Source: Myotis daubentonii (taxonomy: Eukaryota; Chordata; Mammalia; Chiroptera; Vespertilionidae). Taken from it: a DNA stretch of 64,000 nucleotides. A program made the position numbers and the translations under genes. Shown piece after piece: positions 1-11,070 of this stretch. Below the pieces are notes generated by a model, which was not told the origin of the DNA, ran no database searches, and saw only the letters and a program-made list of their open reading frames with translations. The stretch spans positions 54,842,093 to 54,906,092 of the forward strand of contig NC_081849.1 in assembly GCF_963259705.1 (NCBI RefSeq). Direction: 5' to 3'. How positions within the stretch are numbered: position 1 is the first letter of the stretch; every line of letters starts with the position of its first letter.

Positions 1-485
1 AGTACTGCTGCCCAGCTCTAGACAACCACTAATTTATTTTCTGTCTTTATAGGTTGGTCAGTTCTGTGCACTTTATATGAATGGAATCATTTAATATCTG
101 GCCTCTTTCATTTGCATGATCTTTTTGAGGTTGATCCGTGTTGGAGCATTACTAATACATTCTTTTTGTTGACAAATGTTATTTCATTGTATGGATATAA
201 ATATGTCATATTCAGTTTGTTCATTCACCAATTTTTGGACATTTGGGTTGTTTTAGTTTTTTGGCTATTATGAATAATGCTGTGGTAGACATTTATGTGC
301 AAGTGAACAGATGTTTTCAATTTCCTTGGATTTATTATCTAGGAGTTGAATTGTTGGGTCACACGGTAACTCTATGTTTAACATTTTGATGCATTATTTT
401 TCAAAGTGGCCTCACCATTTTACATTCTCACCAACAGTGTATGAGAGTTCCAACTTCTCTACAGCCTCATGAAAAACTCATTGTC

Positions 486-546
<61 letters not shown>

Positions 547-1005
547 GCTATCCTAGTGCTTGTGAAATGCTATCTCATTATGGTTTTAACTTCATTTCCC
601 TAGTGACACATGATGGTGAACATCTTTTCATGTTCTTAGCACCTTGTATATCTTTTTGGGAGAAATGTCCATTAAAATGAATACCTGTTTTAATTGGGAT
701 GTTTATCTTTATTTAGATTAAGTTGCAGGAGTGTGTGTGTGTGTGTTTTTTTCATTTCTTTCTGGATATTAGACCTTTATCAGATTGATTTAAGAAATAT
801 TTTCTCTCATTCTGTGTGTTGTTTTTCTCTTTCTTCATGATATTCTAATGCAGCAAAAACACTTTTAAATTTGATTAAATCTAATTTATTTTTTTGACTT
901 TGTCACTTGTGCTTTTGCAGTTAAGACTATGATCCAATTTGAGTGATTTTTTTTTCAGAACGGTGTAAGGTAGGTATCTAATTTCTTTCTTTTGCATTTG
1001 GGTGT
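1..1005 (-). mobile_element. Old L1 (LINE-1) fragment, ORF2 3' part, antisense
   Basis: Read on the minus strand this is the decayed C-terminal ORF2 region of a mammalian L1. On the plus strand it shows the usual antisense landmarks in order: the 'gttcattcaccaattt' and 'aataatgctgtgg' region, 'ggagttgaattgttgggtcac', 'cattctcaccaacagtgtatgag', and 'tggatattagacctttatcag' near 765. It is cut by the window start, interrupted by an (AT)n tract at 489-543, and full of indels, so it is an old, dead copy. The right boundary is approximate. Confidence 0.8.
489..543. repeat. (AT)n microsatellite
   Basis: Uninterrupted alternating AT for about 55 bp inside the antisense L1. It explains the Tyr-Ile repeat that appears if the region is translated. 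Confidence 0.97.
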
Positions 1006-1891
1006 CTATAATTTTAACTTATGCGAATGGTACTCAACATGGAAGTAACTGCCTTCTCTTGAGATTACTTGAGACCTTTAATTCTCTCTATATACTGTGC
1101 TTAGACTTGACATAAGATAGTTCAATAAAAGGTCTGCAGGGATAACATTTAGGCTTATGTATCATATTATATCCTGTATCAAATTCATTCATTAAAATTA
1201 GTTTTGAGGACAGTTTGTAGCATGTTTATTTTCTAAAGTTATAGAAAGTCTAATGCCACCGGAGGACTTAAAGCATAGCAGGAATGGAAACCCTTTCTTT
1301 CTAAGTCACGTCTTTGTTTTAGTGCTTGCAATAACTCATTTCTGTATTGAGCCTAGAATTCAGAAAGTTTTCTCAGATCAAATGGTATGAAGAAAATTTT
1401 ATAGCAAGAAAGAGTAAAAATGAAATTGTCATTTTAACTGCTTTGGGATGGTATATTTACTTAGCCGGTCTTATCTTTGTTTTCCTCCTGGGTTTATGAT
1501 TCAAACCCTTAAATTCACATAAAAAAGATTTTTTTTTTTTAAAGTTCAAGTTTGTGCCCATGAAAAGGACAATGAATCTTTTTAAAGGAAATACATTTTA
1601 TTAAGTGAATTATAATATTTTTTTCCTTTCAGTTGGGAACAACATTGTTGTAAATGGAATTTAAGGTGCCACATTTTGAAGAAAGAGGCAACTGACATTT
1701 GTAGTAACTATTATAAAAAACATATTAAATGAACTTTAATACATAGAAGTTAAAGATGGTCAATGCACATCAATGGCCAGACCATTTAACATGACTTCAA
1801 TAGATAATTTTTGGTGAAGCAATTTCACATAAATGACTTTGAGTTTGAATACATCAAATTTCACCCTCATGGCCAATAGAATTATTGAGAA
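1006..1891. other. AT-rich single-copy DNA, nothing recognised
   Basis: No open frame of note, no recognisable repeat family and no RNA-like structure. There are short T runs only. Confidence 0.5.
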
Positions 1892-2344
1892 CTAGTGCCC
1901 CAGTACATGGATTTGTGCACATTGAAAGGAAATTAGTCCCTCCGGTGCAAGGACTAGTGCAGGCGGTCCCAGGTGGTGGCTGTAGAGGTAGGATTGGGCA
2001 AGATGGGCGGACATGCCCTGAAGCCAACCTCCCGTGGTCCCTCCCCAGCCGGCCAAGTGAGCGGGGTCCCTCTGGCAGGTGGGGTCCCTTGGCCTGGCCT
2101 GCAGGGATTGGGCCAAAACTGGCTCTCCAACATCTCCCGAGGGGTCCCGGAGTGTAAGCGGAATTGCAAGGAATCGGGCTCCCTCCTCTTTGGTTCTGGA
2201 TGCATCACCCACGAACCACCGCTGCCAAGTGTCCACAGCTTGGCAGCTCCTGTGTTGAGCATCTGCCCCCTGGTGGTCAGTGCGCATCATAGCTACTGAA
2301 TGGTCGGACAGTCGGATGGTCGCTTAGCCTTTTGTATATATAGA
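1892..2344 (-). mobile_element. Non-autonomous Helitron (HeliBat-like), copy 1
   Basis: The 3' end is at 1892-1895 (CTAG on either strand) followed by a degraded palindrome ('gtacatggatttgtgcac'). The 5' end is at 2344, reading TCTATATATA on the minus strand. The interior is GC-rich and shares the '...tggtcagtgcgcatcatagctac...' and '...cagtcggatggtcgcttag...' blocks with the copy at 31576-31893. The left flank is A, as expected for an A|T insertion; the right flank base is C rather than T. There is no Rep/helicase coding. Overlapping small ORFs on both strands are by-products of the GC-rich sequence. Confidence 0.85.
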
Positions 2345-5248
2345 CTGTATAAATTATTAAGTCCATTTGTTTGCATATATTCCTGGTGACTATCCAGGGA
2401 ACATAAAGACACTGGACCAATACTAGCAATTCATCATGACTTAATTTAGTCTTCACCTGCTTAGCATTCAGTCTTAAATAGACATCTTCTTATTCTCTCA
2501 ATTATTGATGGCAACTAACCCCCAAAAGTTTTGGTCCAGTACTTCAATAAGCTTAGATAAATAAATACGTCTCTGTCTCTCTCTCTCACCTAATTATCTT
2601 TTTTTGTTGTTGTAATTAGTCATGATATTTCTGTCCTGCTTTTGAATCCATTATAACTACTGGGAGTGATTTTCCTATAATTTGTTTCCCTCTGGCTGTC
2701 ACGGAGGCAGGATGAGGTGGAGCTCGTGATTATTATGCTCAAAATACTAGGGGATGAGATGCAATTATCCCAGTTAGCGTGGACTTCGGCAAGCTCGTGC
2801 TGCTTCCTTTCAGTAGAGGGATTATTTTTAGATATTAAGCTTCTTTGTATGATGTTAACTTGTTCATTTAGGAGAAAAAAATCAGAAAACTCCAAGGGTG
2901 GAATTAACCTTGATGAATCAGCACTACTTATGAAAAGTAGTGAAGCAAAAACCAAAAGGTAATTTAGCAAAATGGCTCTTGAAATGATTAAAATTAATTA
3001 CAGCCTCTGGCAAGAGTTTAGTCTTGAGCCAAGGCACCTTGCATCTCCTCTCTAGTCCACCCTAGCCGGCCAAGTATTTACCTTCAAACACTCCAATTCT
3101 GTCCTACCTCCCTTTCTTTAGTAACTCCCCATTTCCCCAAGTTGGCTGCTTGATGTTCCTGAGGGCCCTTTCACTTCCTGTTCAGCACCCCTTTTCTTCT
3201 GTAACAGACTAAGAATTATCCCAGTGCTGCTTCGTATGCTATAATTAAATATATAGGCATATATGCATTATATATAACATATATAATAAGTAAAATATAG
3301 CATATATAGAATGATACCATTTTGTAAAATATTATCGCCACATGACAGATTCATAGAAACATTCTGGAAGAATAGATATTAAACGTTTAATGTGGTAAAG
3401 AAATTGTGGGTGATTTTATTTTATTTATTTTTATATCTATTTTTAAAAATTACAAAAACATCACATGAGGGAGATATATTAGTCTGCGGCCAGAACAAAA
3501 TATTTCCACTAAAAACCTGTCAAAGTTTGGGAAAATGTTCTTCAGAGGCCCCAATTTCATTATAAAGAGAATTCAAAAAAATATTTGAATGACAATTACT
3601 GGAAAAATAAGTACATATAGTACAAAGAAGGTAGACTATACTTTTATATATGTAAAAGGTTGGTTTATTTTTAGAATTCAAATAAGCACTATATTGATTT
3701 TTTTTTTGCCCCGAGCATACTTGAATTGTTACTCTCCACATTCAAAATTAATGGCAAATAAGAATTTGCAGTATTCAAAACTATACATCAGTTTACTTTG
3801 GCTTTGGATGAAGAGAAAAAATTCTTCATGCTTAAATAAGTTCAACCATTCTATTAAAACATTTAAAATGCCATCTTTATCCTCATTGGCTTCTTCACTT
3901 AGTTGACAAGTCTGGATGACTTTGGTTTTGTTCTAAGTGCAGAGCCAGTGGCCCTGAAGTGCAATGAAGTGTTTTTCAGGCTTTCTCCCAGCTTTGTACT
4001 TTGATCTCACTCTTCTGTTCTCTTGGCCAAATCCTTCCCTTCCTTTTGTATCCCACAAAGCTTATTCCATATCTGAGTCCTTTGAAGTCAAAGGCAAAAC
4101 AAGACTTGGATAAGTTGATTTTCCCACATCTCTCCATATGAGTTTTGCTAGAGACCGGATGTATTACCACGGCTCAGGTAGACATGTTCTCCAGCAAACA
4201 GCCACGGGTGATTCCTAGTGATTGTCTGTGATGAAGAATAGGGAGGAAGCATGGGTGTATATGTGTTTATAGACATAGGGTATAGCTTCCAAGTATGTTC
4301 TCTGTAAAATTAACAGAGGAAAAGCTATCATAAGTGTGTTTGCTGCAGAAAACCTGTAGACCAAGATAGAGAAAGACCCCCAGAGCTATGCGTCCTTTAA
4401 AATTCCTTATCCTGCCAAAAATGAAAACTCTTTTTTTTTTTCTTAGCAGGAAGTCAGGTTCATTATAAAATTATTTGTTATGTTATCATTTATCAATTTG
4501 TCTTTATTTTCAGGTAATTTCATTGTAATCTATAGAAAGTCAATAAATACCTATGAATAACTATTTTATTATTCATGTATTTGTTCAGATTAGTTATTAA
4601 TGACTTTGAGAAATCCTTAATTTCAATATAAAGAACTGTTTGAAATTAATATACATGGCAAAGGAAGATAAATTGGATATAATTAAGTGATTTGGAATCC
4701 CACCCCTGCTGCATAATAATTCTTTTTTACCTTACTTTCCTGCTCTTCATACATTAGGATGAAAAAATGCTTTTTATAAACTTTTTTGTTTGTCATTAAA
4801 GGGATTTCCTAATGTCTGGGCTAGTTGTACTGCTCTTCAGAAATCTTTGGCTTTTTGGGAAACTGTATTTTGGAATGAATACTACAACACTATTTATATT
4901 GCAATAGTGCAATATTATAACTTACTGTTGTGATTTTTTTTTTAAACTGTGATGCAGATGGTTTGAGTGGGCAAACATTTATTTATCAAACACCCAGGAT
5001 TTCCACAAATTGTTTTAAAAGCAGCCAGGATTTTATTGAATCTCCAAATAGTTGTTGTTGCTTTTTCCAAAATAGAGTTTAAAATAAAGATATTTATATA
5101 AAACACTCAAATTTAATATTTAAAATAATTTTTTAAAATTTTCTTATATGAGTGAGAAATCAATCCTTCAGGGGGTAAGCAGTAATTTTCTAGAAACTTG
5201 TAAGGTTTCGTTTTGAGTAACTTTGGATCATTTGTGATAGTTATATTA
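2345..5248. other. AT-rich DNA without recognisable genes or recent repeats
   Basis: The stretch includes an imperfect AT-rich block at 3240-3310 and several T runs. A 116-codon minus-strand frame (2620-2970) has no motif, no similarity I recognise, and an overlapping frame on the other strand, so it is not called. Confidence 0.5.
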
Positions 5249-5647
5249 TCTATAATAACAAAAGCATAATATGCAAATTAGACTGGACAGCCAAACAGCC
5301 TTCTGGACCTCATTCCTACGTCCTTCCAGACGAAGCTGCAGTGGCGGGGGCCGAGGCAGAGGTGGTTGGGGCGATCAGGCAGGCAGGCGAGAAGTTAGGG
5401 GCATCAGGCAGACAAGCAGAGTGGTTAGGGATGATGAGGCAGGCAGGCAGAGTGGTTGGGGGGCAATCAGGCAGGCAGGCAGGCTAGTGGTTAGGAGCCA
5501 GCAGTCCCAGATTGCGAGAGGGATGTCTGACTGCCGGTATAGGCCCGGCAGTCGGACATCCCCCAAGGGGTCCCAGATTGCGAGAGGGTGCAGGCCAGGC
5601 TGAGGGACCCCCTCCCATGCATGAATTTCATGCACTGGGCCCCTAGT
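5249..5647 (+). mobile_element. Complete non-autonomous Helitron, copy 2
   Basis: The 5' end is TCTATAATAACAAAAGC at 5249. The 3' end has the palindrome 'catgcatgaatttcatgc' and ends in CTAG at 5644-5647. It is flanked by A (5248) and T (5648), the exact A|T Helitron insertion signature, with no target duplication. The interior holds a purine-rich tandem array (about 5360-5500) and a 17-bp foldback (5521-5561). It is 399 bp with no transposase coding, so it depends on an autonomous relative. Confidence 0.93.
5360..5500 (+). repeat. Degenerate GGCAGGCAG minisatellite inside Helitron
   Basis: Repeats of roughly 30 bp built from 'aggcaggcag' plus 'agtggttaggg' blocks, about four to five copies of uneven length, confined to the Helitron interior. 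Confidence 0.75.
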
Positions 5648-6307
5648 TCCTATATAATTATTTACACAGATTACCTATATGTATGCACAAGAAACAAAAA
5701 GATTCTGCATGAGAAAGTTGCTAATTGATGCTTTAAATGTATTGTACTCATTACTAATTTCTTTTCATTTTAGCTCATGACTAGATAATTATATCTTTTG
5801 AGGAGAGTTAAAAATTAATGCAAGATTTAAGAATTTGGGAAGGATGCATAGGAAACTAAAGAGTATTGAATCTAAGTGGAGTAAAACTACAGGTTTTTTT
5901 TTTAAGTTAAGGGACTTTTAATTTTTGCTTTTTATCCTTCGAATTGCTTGAGATTTTTACAATGAGTATGTTTTACTATTATAATGAAATCAATTAAAAA
6001 ATGCTGCTGGTGTGCTATTGAATTATTCCAGAAGAGAGAAATTTCATATGCATGTAGCCTTTAGTGGCCTGTAAGAATCCAAGAATAATTATATTTTAAT
6101 TTTAGTAGTTGCCATTTGGGTCAGGTTCTCAGAAATCTGATTGTAAATAAGGGAAATTTCCTTCATAAAGATACACATAGATTTCCCATCAAATGACTTC
6201 TGTCCCATTCCCATTTTTGCATAGAACTGGTAATGAAATTTTCAGAGGCTGTCACTTAATATAAGCAATGTTATTGTTTAATAGTTATAACTTTTATGGT
6301 GTCCTGC
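5648..6307. other. AT-rich DNA, nothing recognised
   Basis: No repeat family, RNA structure or supported reading frame seen. Confidence 0.5.
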
Positions 6308-6870
6308 TGTAGGGAGGAAACAATAATTTTCCCTCCACCCTTCTGAGTTCTTAGTTGAGACTCCCTCAAATAAAAGACAGTTTAATAAGAGAAAATAAAA
6401 AACAAGTTTATTCACATGCACAATTCATGTATACCTGGGAGATACCTAGAAAAAAATGAGTTGCTCAAAGAGGTGGTTTAGAATTCAGGCTTAAATGTTG
6501 TCTTAATAGGGAAAGGGATGAGGGAGTACAGGCCTTTTAAAGGAGAATGAATGATTTTTAGGAAAGATTAATGGACCTTTAGAAGATAGATGGGAGGAAT
6601 GGTAGTTTGTGACAAAGTTTGTCTGGGTGAAGTATGGACTGACTTCCAGTCTTCGCTCCTGTGATGAGAGTTTATTTTCCCTGATTGATGAAACTCCTGG
6701 AGAGGGAATTTATGACAATTGAGTTCCTTTTGAAGGACCTGTCTTTAGGAAGATAAGGGAAGTTCAGATAAAGCCTCTCTCTGCATTTGCTGTTTTTCAA
6801 GCACTACACCTTAAAATAATCAATATGCCAAAGTGGCTTATTTTGGGGTGGCAATTTGTGCTACCCTCCA
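6308..6870 (-). mobile_element. Solo LTR of an endogenous retrovirus (ERV1-like)
   Basis: On the minus strand the element begins TGGAGGGTAGCAC and ends TTCCTCCCTACA, giving TG...CA termini. It has an AATAAA polyadenylation signal near its 3' third ('gtgaataaacttg') followed by a T-rich stretch. The 4-bp direct repeat CTGC flanks it (6304-6307 and 6871-6874), which fits gammaretrovirus-like ERV1 integration. No internal gag, pol or env sequence adjoins it, so it is a solo LTR left by recombination. The family name is not assigned. Confidence 0.75.
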
Positions 6871-6874
6871 CTGC

Positions 6875-8488
6875 CTTTCAGAATAACCATACTTACACCA
6901 CAATTAGTTGATTTAATATCCTGTACTAGGAGCTACCTTCAAAGATCAACAAAATCTTGAGAAGAGCTAACTTGTGGTTCTCTAGTAAGCAAACCCTTAT
7001 ATCCTAAGAATTTTTTAGCCTTTTGTACTTCATGGTTGTTTTTACCTAGATCCAGGAATCAGAGTTTAACCAAAATACAACACAGAACATTTACAATGGT
7101 ATTTGAAGGAGTTGGTCAATATCCCTAGACTGATTAACTTGATAAACCAATGCATAAACATAAAAGGCAATACCAAAAAAAATATTAAAAATAAACCTAG
7201 CTCAAAAAAATCTTGCCAATATGTAAGGAAGAATTCTAAAATAATTTGCTATTGAATTGGATTTTTAAAAACACACATGACTCTTCAATTACTATTCCAA
7301 TCTCTATTCTCCAAATTTAGAAACCCATGAGTATTGAAGCTAAGTTCACATTCATAAATAAAATCTCCAGAGCAGAAGATTAAAAGCATTAATGAAGATC
7401 ACTTTACTACCAGGTCAATGCAATCACTGGGTGGATTCCGGGACCCACCGAGTCACCTGCAGATGTTGTGTTGGTCTGTAATCCCATGAAAGCCTGCATT
7501 GCTGTTCTCACCTTGGTGTTCACATGGCCACACCTGGTATTCACAGGAGCACAATGTGTTCTCCATGGAGTGCTTTTTTTTTCCCCCCAGCTTTAAATGT
7601 GGTACAGGAAAATGCTGCATCTCTGACTTTGTTTTTGGGACATTGTCACAGTATTAAATATAATAGCATGTCATTTTGTGACACCAGACAATCTATTCAA
7701 AACTTTAAGAAAAAACAAGCATCTCTCAACCAAGAGACATGATCAGTTCTGCGAAAGTGTTTTATATCATGTTTATTTCTTTCTTTCACTAATGCTACAT
7801 TTCAGAAGTCCTTCTATGTATGAAATCTTTTCATCTATATTTCTTTACTTAGAAAATAAGTGAAAAAATGTACTTGAAAATAAGTCATATTGAAAACAGT
7901 ATAAAGCCTATATTTCATATTTGAGTGAAAGTTATATATATATTTTTGGTGCTGATATTAAAAATATGGATATTCATATGCATGATCATTATCTTTTCTT
8001 ACATGGGCTTTATATCTGAATGGTTTCCAAAATTAGTAGGGGCAAAGTAGAATTTAAATTGAAGTTATGAGTTATGGCCTTGAATTAATATAAATGAAAT
8101 TTCTTCATTGCAAAGCTCAACCACCATTTCTAAACTTAATCCTTTTCCTGACTGCTTCTCAAGGCTGCTATTATCTTGAACCTATTGCATTTTCTTTCAG
8201 ACCTTTTTATTCCCTCTTCAGAGCTCGTATTTAGAGTCCCCAAAATCCTTAAAAAGAAGTCTGCTTGTGGTAAATTTTCACTAAGATTGTTACCTATATT
8301 TAGATTTTACCTGGAAGTTATTTTCCTTTGAATCAATAAGATAAAATATTTTTCAGTATGCTGCACATTTGCCATTAAAAAGTATTTTCTTTAGAAGAAA
8401 TAAAACTTGAAATTTACAATGTAACAATTTTCTTCCTCCTAAACAAAATAATTACTTGCTGAATTGTAGATTCAATTTCTAGTATAAA
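6875..8488. other. AT-rich DNA, no recognised element
   Basis: A slightly GC-richer patch at 7395-7590 has no supported frame or repeat identity. Confidence 0.45.
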
Positions 8489-8502
8489 ACCTATATAATT
8501 CT

Positions 8503-8740
8503 GCCAGAACCGGTTTGGCTCAGTGGATAGAGCATCGGCCTGCAGACTCAAGGTTCCCGGGTTCGATTCCGGTCAAGGGCATGTACCTTGGTTGCGGGCA
8601 CATCTCCAGTGGGGGGCGTGCAGGAGGCAGCTGATCGATGTTTCTCTCTCATTGATGTTTCTGGCTCTCTATCCCTCTCCCTTCCTCTCTGTAAAAAATC
8701 AATAAAATATATTTAAAAACAAAAACAAAAACACAAAAAA
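8503..8740 (+). mobile_element. Ves SINE with perfect target duplication
   Basis: tRNA-derived head with A-box-like 'tggctcagtggatagagc' and B-box-like 'ggttcgattcc', the conserved Ves body ('caggaggcagctgatcgatg'), and an A-rich tail. It is flanked by the perfect 14-bp duplication ACCTATATAATTCT (8489-8502 and 8741-8754). This is a retroposon, not a tRNA gene. It is among the better preserved copies in the window. Confidence 0.97.
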
Positions 8741-9193
8741 ACCTATATAATTCTATTAAAAGTTTTAAATGATCTCATTTGAAAAAAGATTGTACGTAGG
8801 TCTATGCACTGATTGTAACAATTCTTCATTGTTATTTGCTTTGGTAAGTTTTAATAATTAAGTATAATTTTGATAAAGTATGTCAGGAAAGAGGTTTTTA
8901 AATCATAGCTTTTTCCCAGAAAATCACATACATGCTCCCCAATAATGAATATCTAGGGAAAAAAATGATTTGAACCCTTTTGTTATAAACAAGCAATTTG
9001 TTAGGAATTTCCTACCAAGAAAGTTTCCTCTCTTTTTCATTTCTCCACATTTTTCACATCTTCCAGAAACAAATATCGTTAGGTAGTGTCAGCATAGTCA
9101 AGATACTAAGGAGAGGCATAACATAAAGAAACCAAATCATCCAAATGTGGTCTTTAGAAAGCAGAATGTGAACAAACAAACATTTTATAAAAA

Positions 9194-9324
9194 TACATGG
9201 TGTCCCCTCAAAAATGTATACACATTTTTTCTGATAGCTCAATTGATGTTTCTTTATTTTCAAATGTAATCAATTAGAACTAATAATTATTCAAAGTGTG
9301 TACACATTTTTTGGGGGCACCCTA
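9194..9324. mobile_element. Mariner/Tc1-like MITE
   Basis: Terminal inverted repeats of about 27 bp: left 'tggtgtcccctcaaaaatg...', right ending '...cattttttgggggcaccc'. TA dinucleotides flank both ends (9194-9195 and 9323-9324). The internal part is only about 60 bp of AT-rich DNA, so the element is non-autonomous. Confidence 0.75.
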
Positions 9325-9837
9325 TCTATACATATATATTTAAAAGTTAGTCTGATGCATGTAAATACTAATGAAATATGGCCTATCCCATAGAGAAATG
9401 CTTTGACCCACTAGTTCATACTCAGAATGGCATAGCCAATTGTATAATGTGCATAGCAACTGTGGATAATAAACTCTGGTTGCTTAGCCATAATGATAAT
9501 ATCTCATTGTTGAGTAGTACTTTTACAGTTTAAATATAGTTCTTTCATATCTCCAATAACATTATAAAATAGTTGCAATCTCTTTTGGCAAACGAGAACA
9601 CAGATGCTGGCAGATTGCAAATGTTCTATGGGGTTACTCACCAAGCAAATGCAGACCATGCCTGAATCTCAAGGTTGTCTAAATTAAAAACGTTGGCTCT
9701 TTCCTCCAACTCATGCTGTCTTAATCTTGCAATGAAGAGTCCAGAGTCCACTAGTAATGATTTGGCAGTTAAATTCTTGGCAGGGACTCTGGCTCCTGAG
9801 GTGTGCATTTTCAGCCCTGTTATCTTTCTCTTCTCAG

Positions 9838-9926
9838 CCACAGCTTGGTTTGGTCTGCTTTCGCATTGCCCCGTAGGCAGCAATAGGGCATTTAGTCCTG
9901 CCTTTCCTGGAAGACCTGAGTGAAAG
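9838..9926 (+). other. Exon-like segment with consensus splice sites (unassigned)
   Basis: An 89-bp segment is preceded by a pyrimidine-rich tract and AG ('tatctttctcttctcag') and followed by AG|GTGAGC ('tgaaag|gtgagc'). Its base composition is richer in GC than its surroundings. I recognise no protein. It could be an exon of a non-coding or host gene, or a chance pair of sites. Confidence 0.25.
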
Positions 9927-10180
9927 GTGAGCCATGAAGTCCACTCAAGGTTTCAGTTCCTGGATTTATCTGCAGGGAAAGAAAATGACCCATGTGTTAC
10001 AGGGCTTCTTCAAATCTGTACTGTACAGACGGTAGTGACTCAGAATTCTAGTCTACTTCCAACCCTTGTTCTGTGCCTTGGAGGAATTCCTTCAGCATTG
10101 CTTTTTAATATTCCCTGAGGAAGAGTACAGCTAGTCCTGGAAGTGGAAGGCTGAGGGTTGAAGGATAAAGACCCTGTCTG

Positions 10181-10450
10181 TGAGAGGCAGTGTAGTGCAG
10201 CAGCTAGGAGCTGACTGTGGACTCTGGGTTCTATCTTTGGCTCTGTGGCTTTCTATCCCTGTGACTTTGACATTACAAGTCTCAGTTTCCCCATTTGTAA
10301 AATGGAAATGATGATGATGATGGTGATAATAATACCTATCTGACAATGGCCTTACGAGATAGGTATCTGTGAAGTGGTTACAGTGGTGCCAGCGGTTGCA
10401 GTGGATACAGTGGGTACAGAAGTGCTACATAAATGTTGGCTATCATTTGG
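10181..10450 (+). mobile_element. MIR SINE (ancient, plus orientation)
   Basis: Conserved core 'cagtttccccatttgtaaaatgg' region, then 'taataatacctatctgac...', ending in 'gtgctacataaatgttggctatcatt'. This order and spacing match the MIR core and 3' end. It contains a short GAT repeat (10309-10334). Confidence 0.9.
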
Positions 10451-10565
10451 CATTTAAAAACTTTTTCTGCATTTGAAAAAATAGTGGCACAGCATATTTG
10501 AAAAAATATTGAATTTATTGGGGTGACTTTTTAAGTATACAATTCTATAATACATTACATATGTA

Positions 10566-11070
10566 CTAGAGGCCCGGGACACGAATTCGTGCACGGGTGG
10601 GGTCCCTTGGGGTGGCCTGTGGGGATCAGGCCCCAGCTCGCACCCCCAGGCTTGCAGCCCCAGCTCACACCCCCAGCCTTGCAGCCCTGCAGCCCCACAT
10701 GGCACCCTGCCTTGGCCTGGTGCCACTATCTCACCTGCCCCACCATCCTGCCTGTAGGGTGATCGATTGGGGCTGCCCCTGCAGCCAATGCTGATCGCCA
10801 TCTGTGGGGTGATTGGATCCCTGCTCACACCCACCTTGGCCTGGCACTGCCCGCTCACCTGCTACACCATCCCACCGCAGTCCCACTCTGTTTGGGGCCT
10901 ATGGGGGGCCAGCAGAGCCTCCGTTGCCGCCCACTACCAGCGCCGCATCGCCTACACTCACCATGTTCCGCACCGCCCACTGGTGGTCAGCGCACATCAT
11001 AGTGAGTGGTCGAACTCCCGGTTGAACTCCTGGTTGAATAATTTACATATTAGGCTTTTATTATATAGGA
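10566..11070 (-). mobile_element. Non-autonomous Helitron, copy 3 (first of three in tandem)
   Basis: The 3' end CTAG is at 10566-10569 with palindrome 'acacgaattcgtg'. The 5' end reads TCCTATATAATAAAAGCC on the minus strand from 11070. The interior is GC-rich and closely related to the copy at 22288-22795 (shared 'caccctgccttggcctgg', 'gtggggtgattgg' and 'cccactggtggtcagcgc' blocks). Its 5' end touches the CTAG of the next Helitron with no base between them. Confidence 0.92.

Noticed and set aside
441..680. Tyr-Ile repeat peptide
   Set aside because: Translation of an (AT)n microsatellite in an old L1.
1892..2299. Four overlapping frames of 90-132 codons, suggesting a captured gene
   Set aside because: Open on both strands simultaneously, explained by GC-rich Helitron DNA; no recognisable domain.
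2620..2970. 116-codon minus frame with a hydrophobic, signal-like start
   Set aside because: An opposing frame overlaps it, no downstream domain, no promoter or splice support.
8503..8600. tRNA-like A and B boxes
   Set aside because: The same text recurs in many Ves SINEs with bodies, A tails and target duplications; tRNA-derived SINE heads, not tRNA genes.
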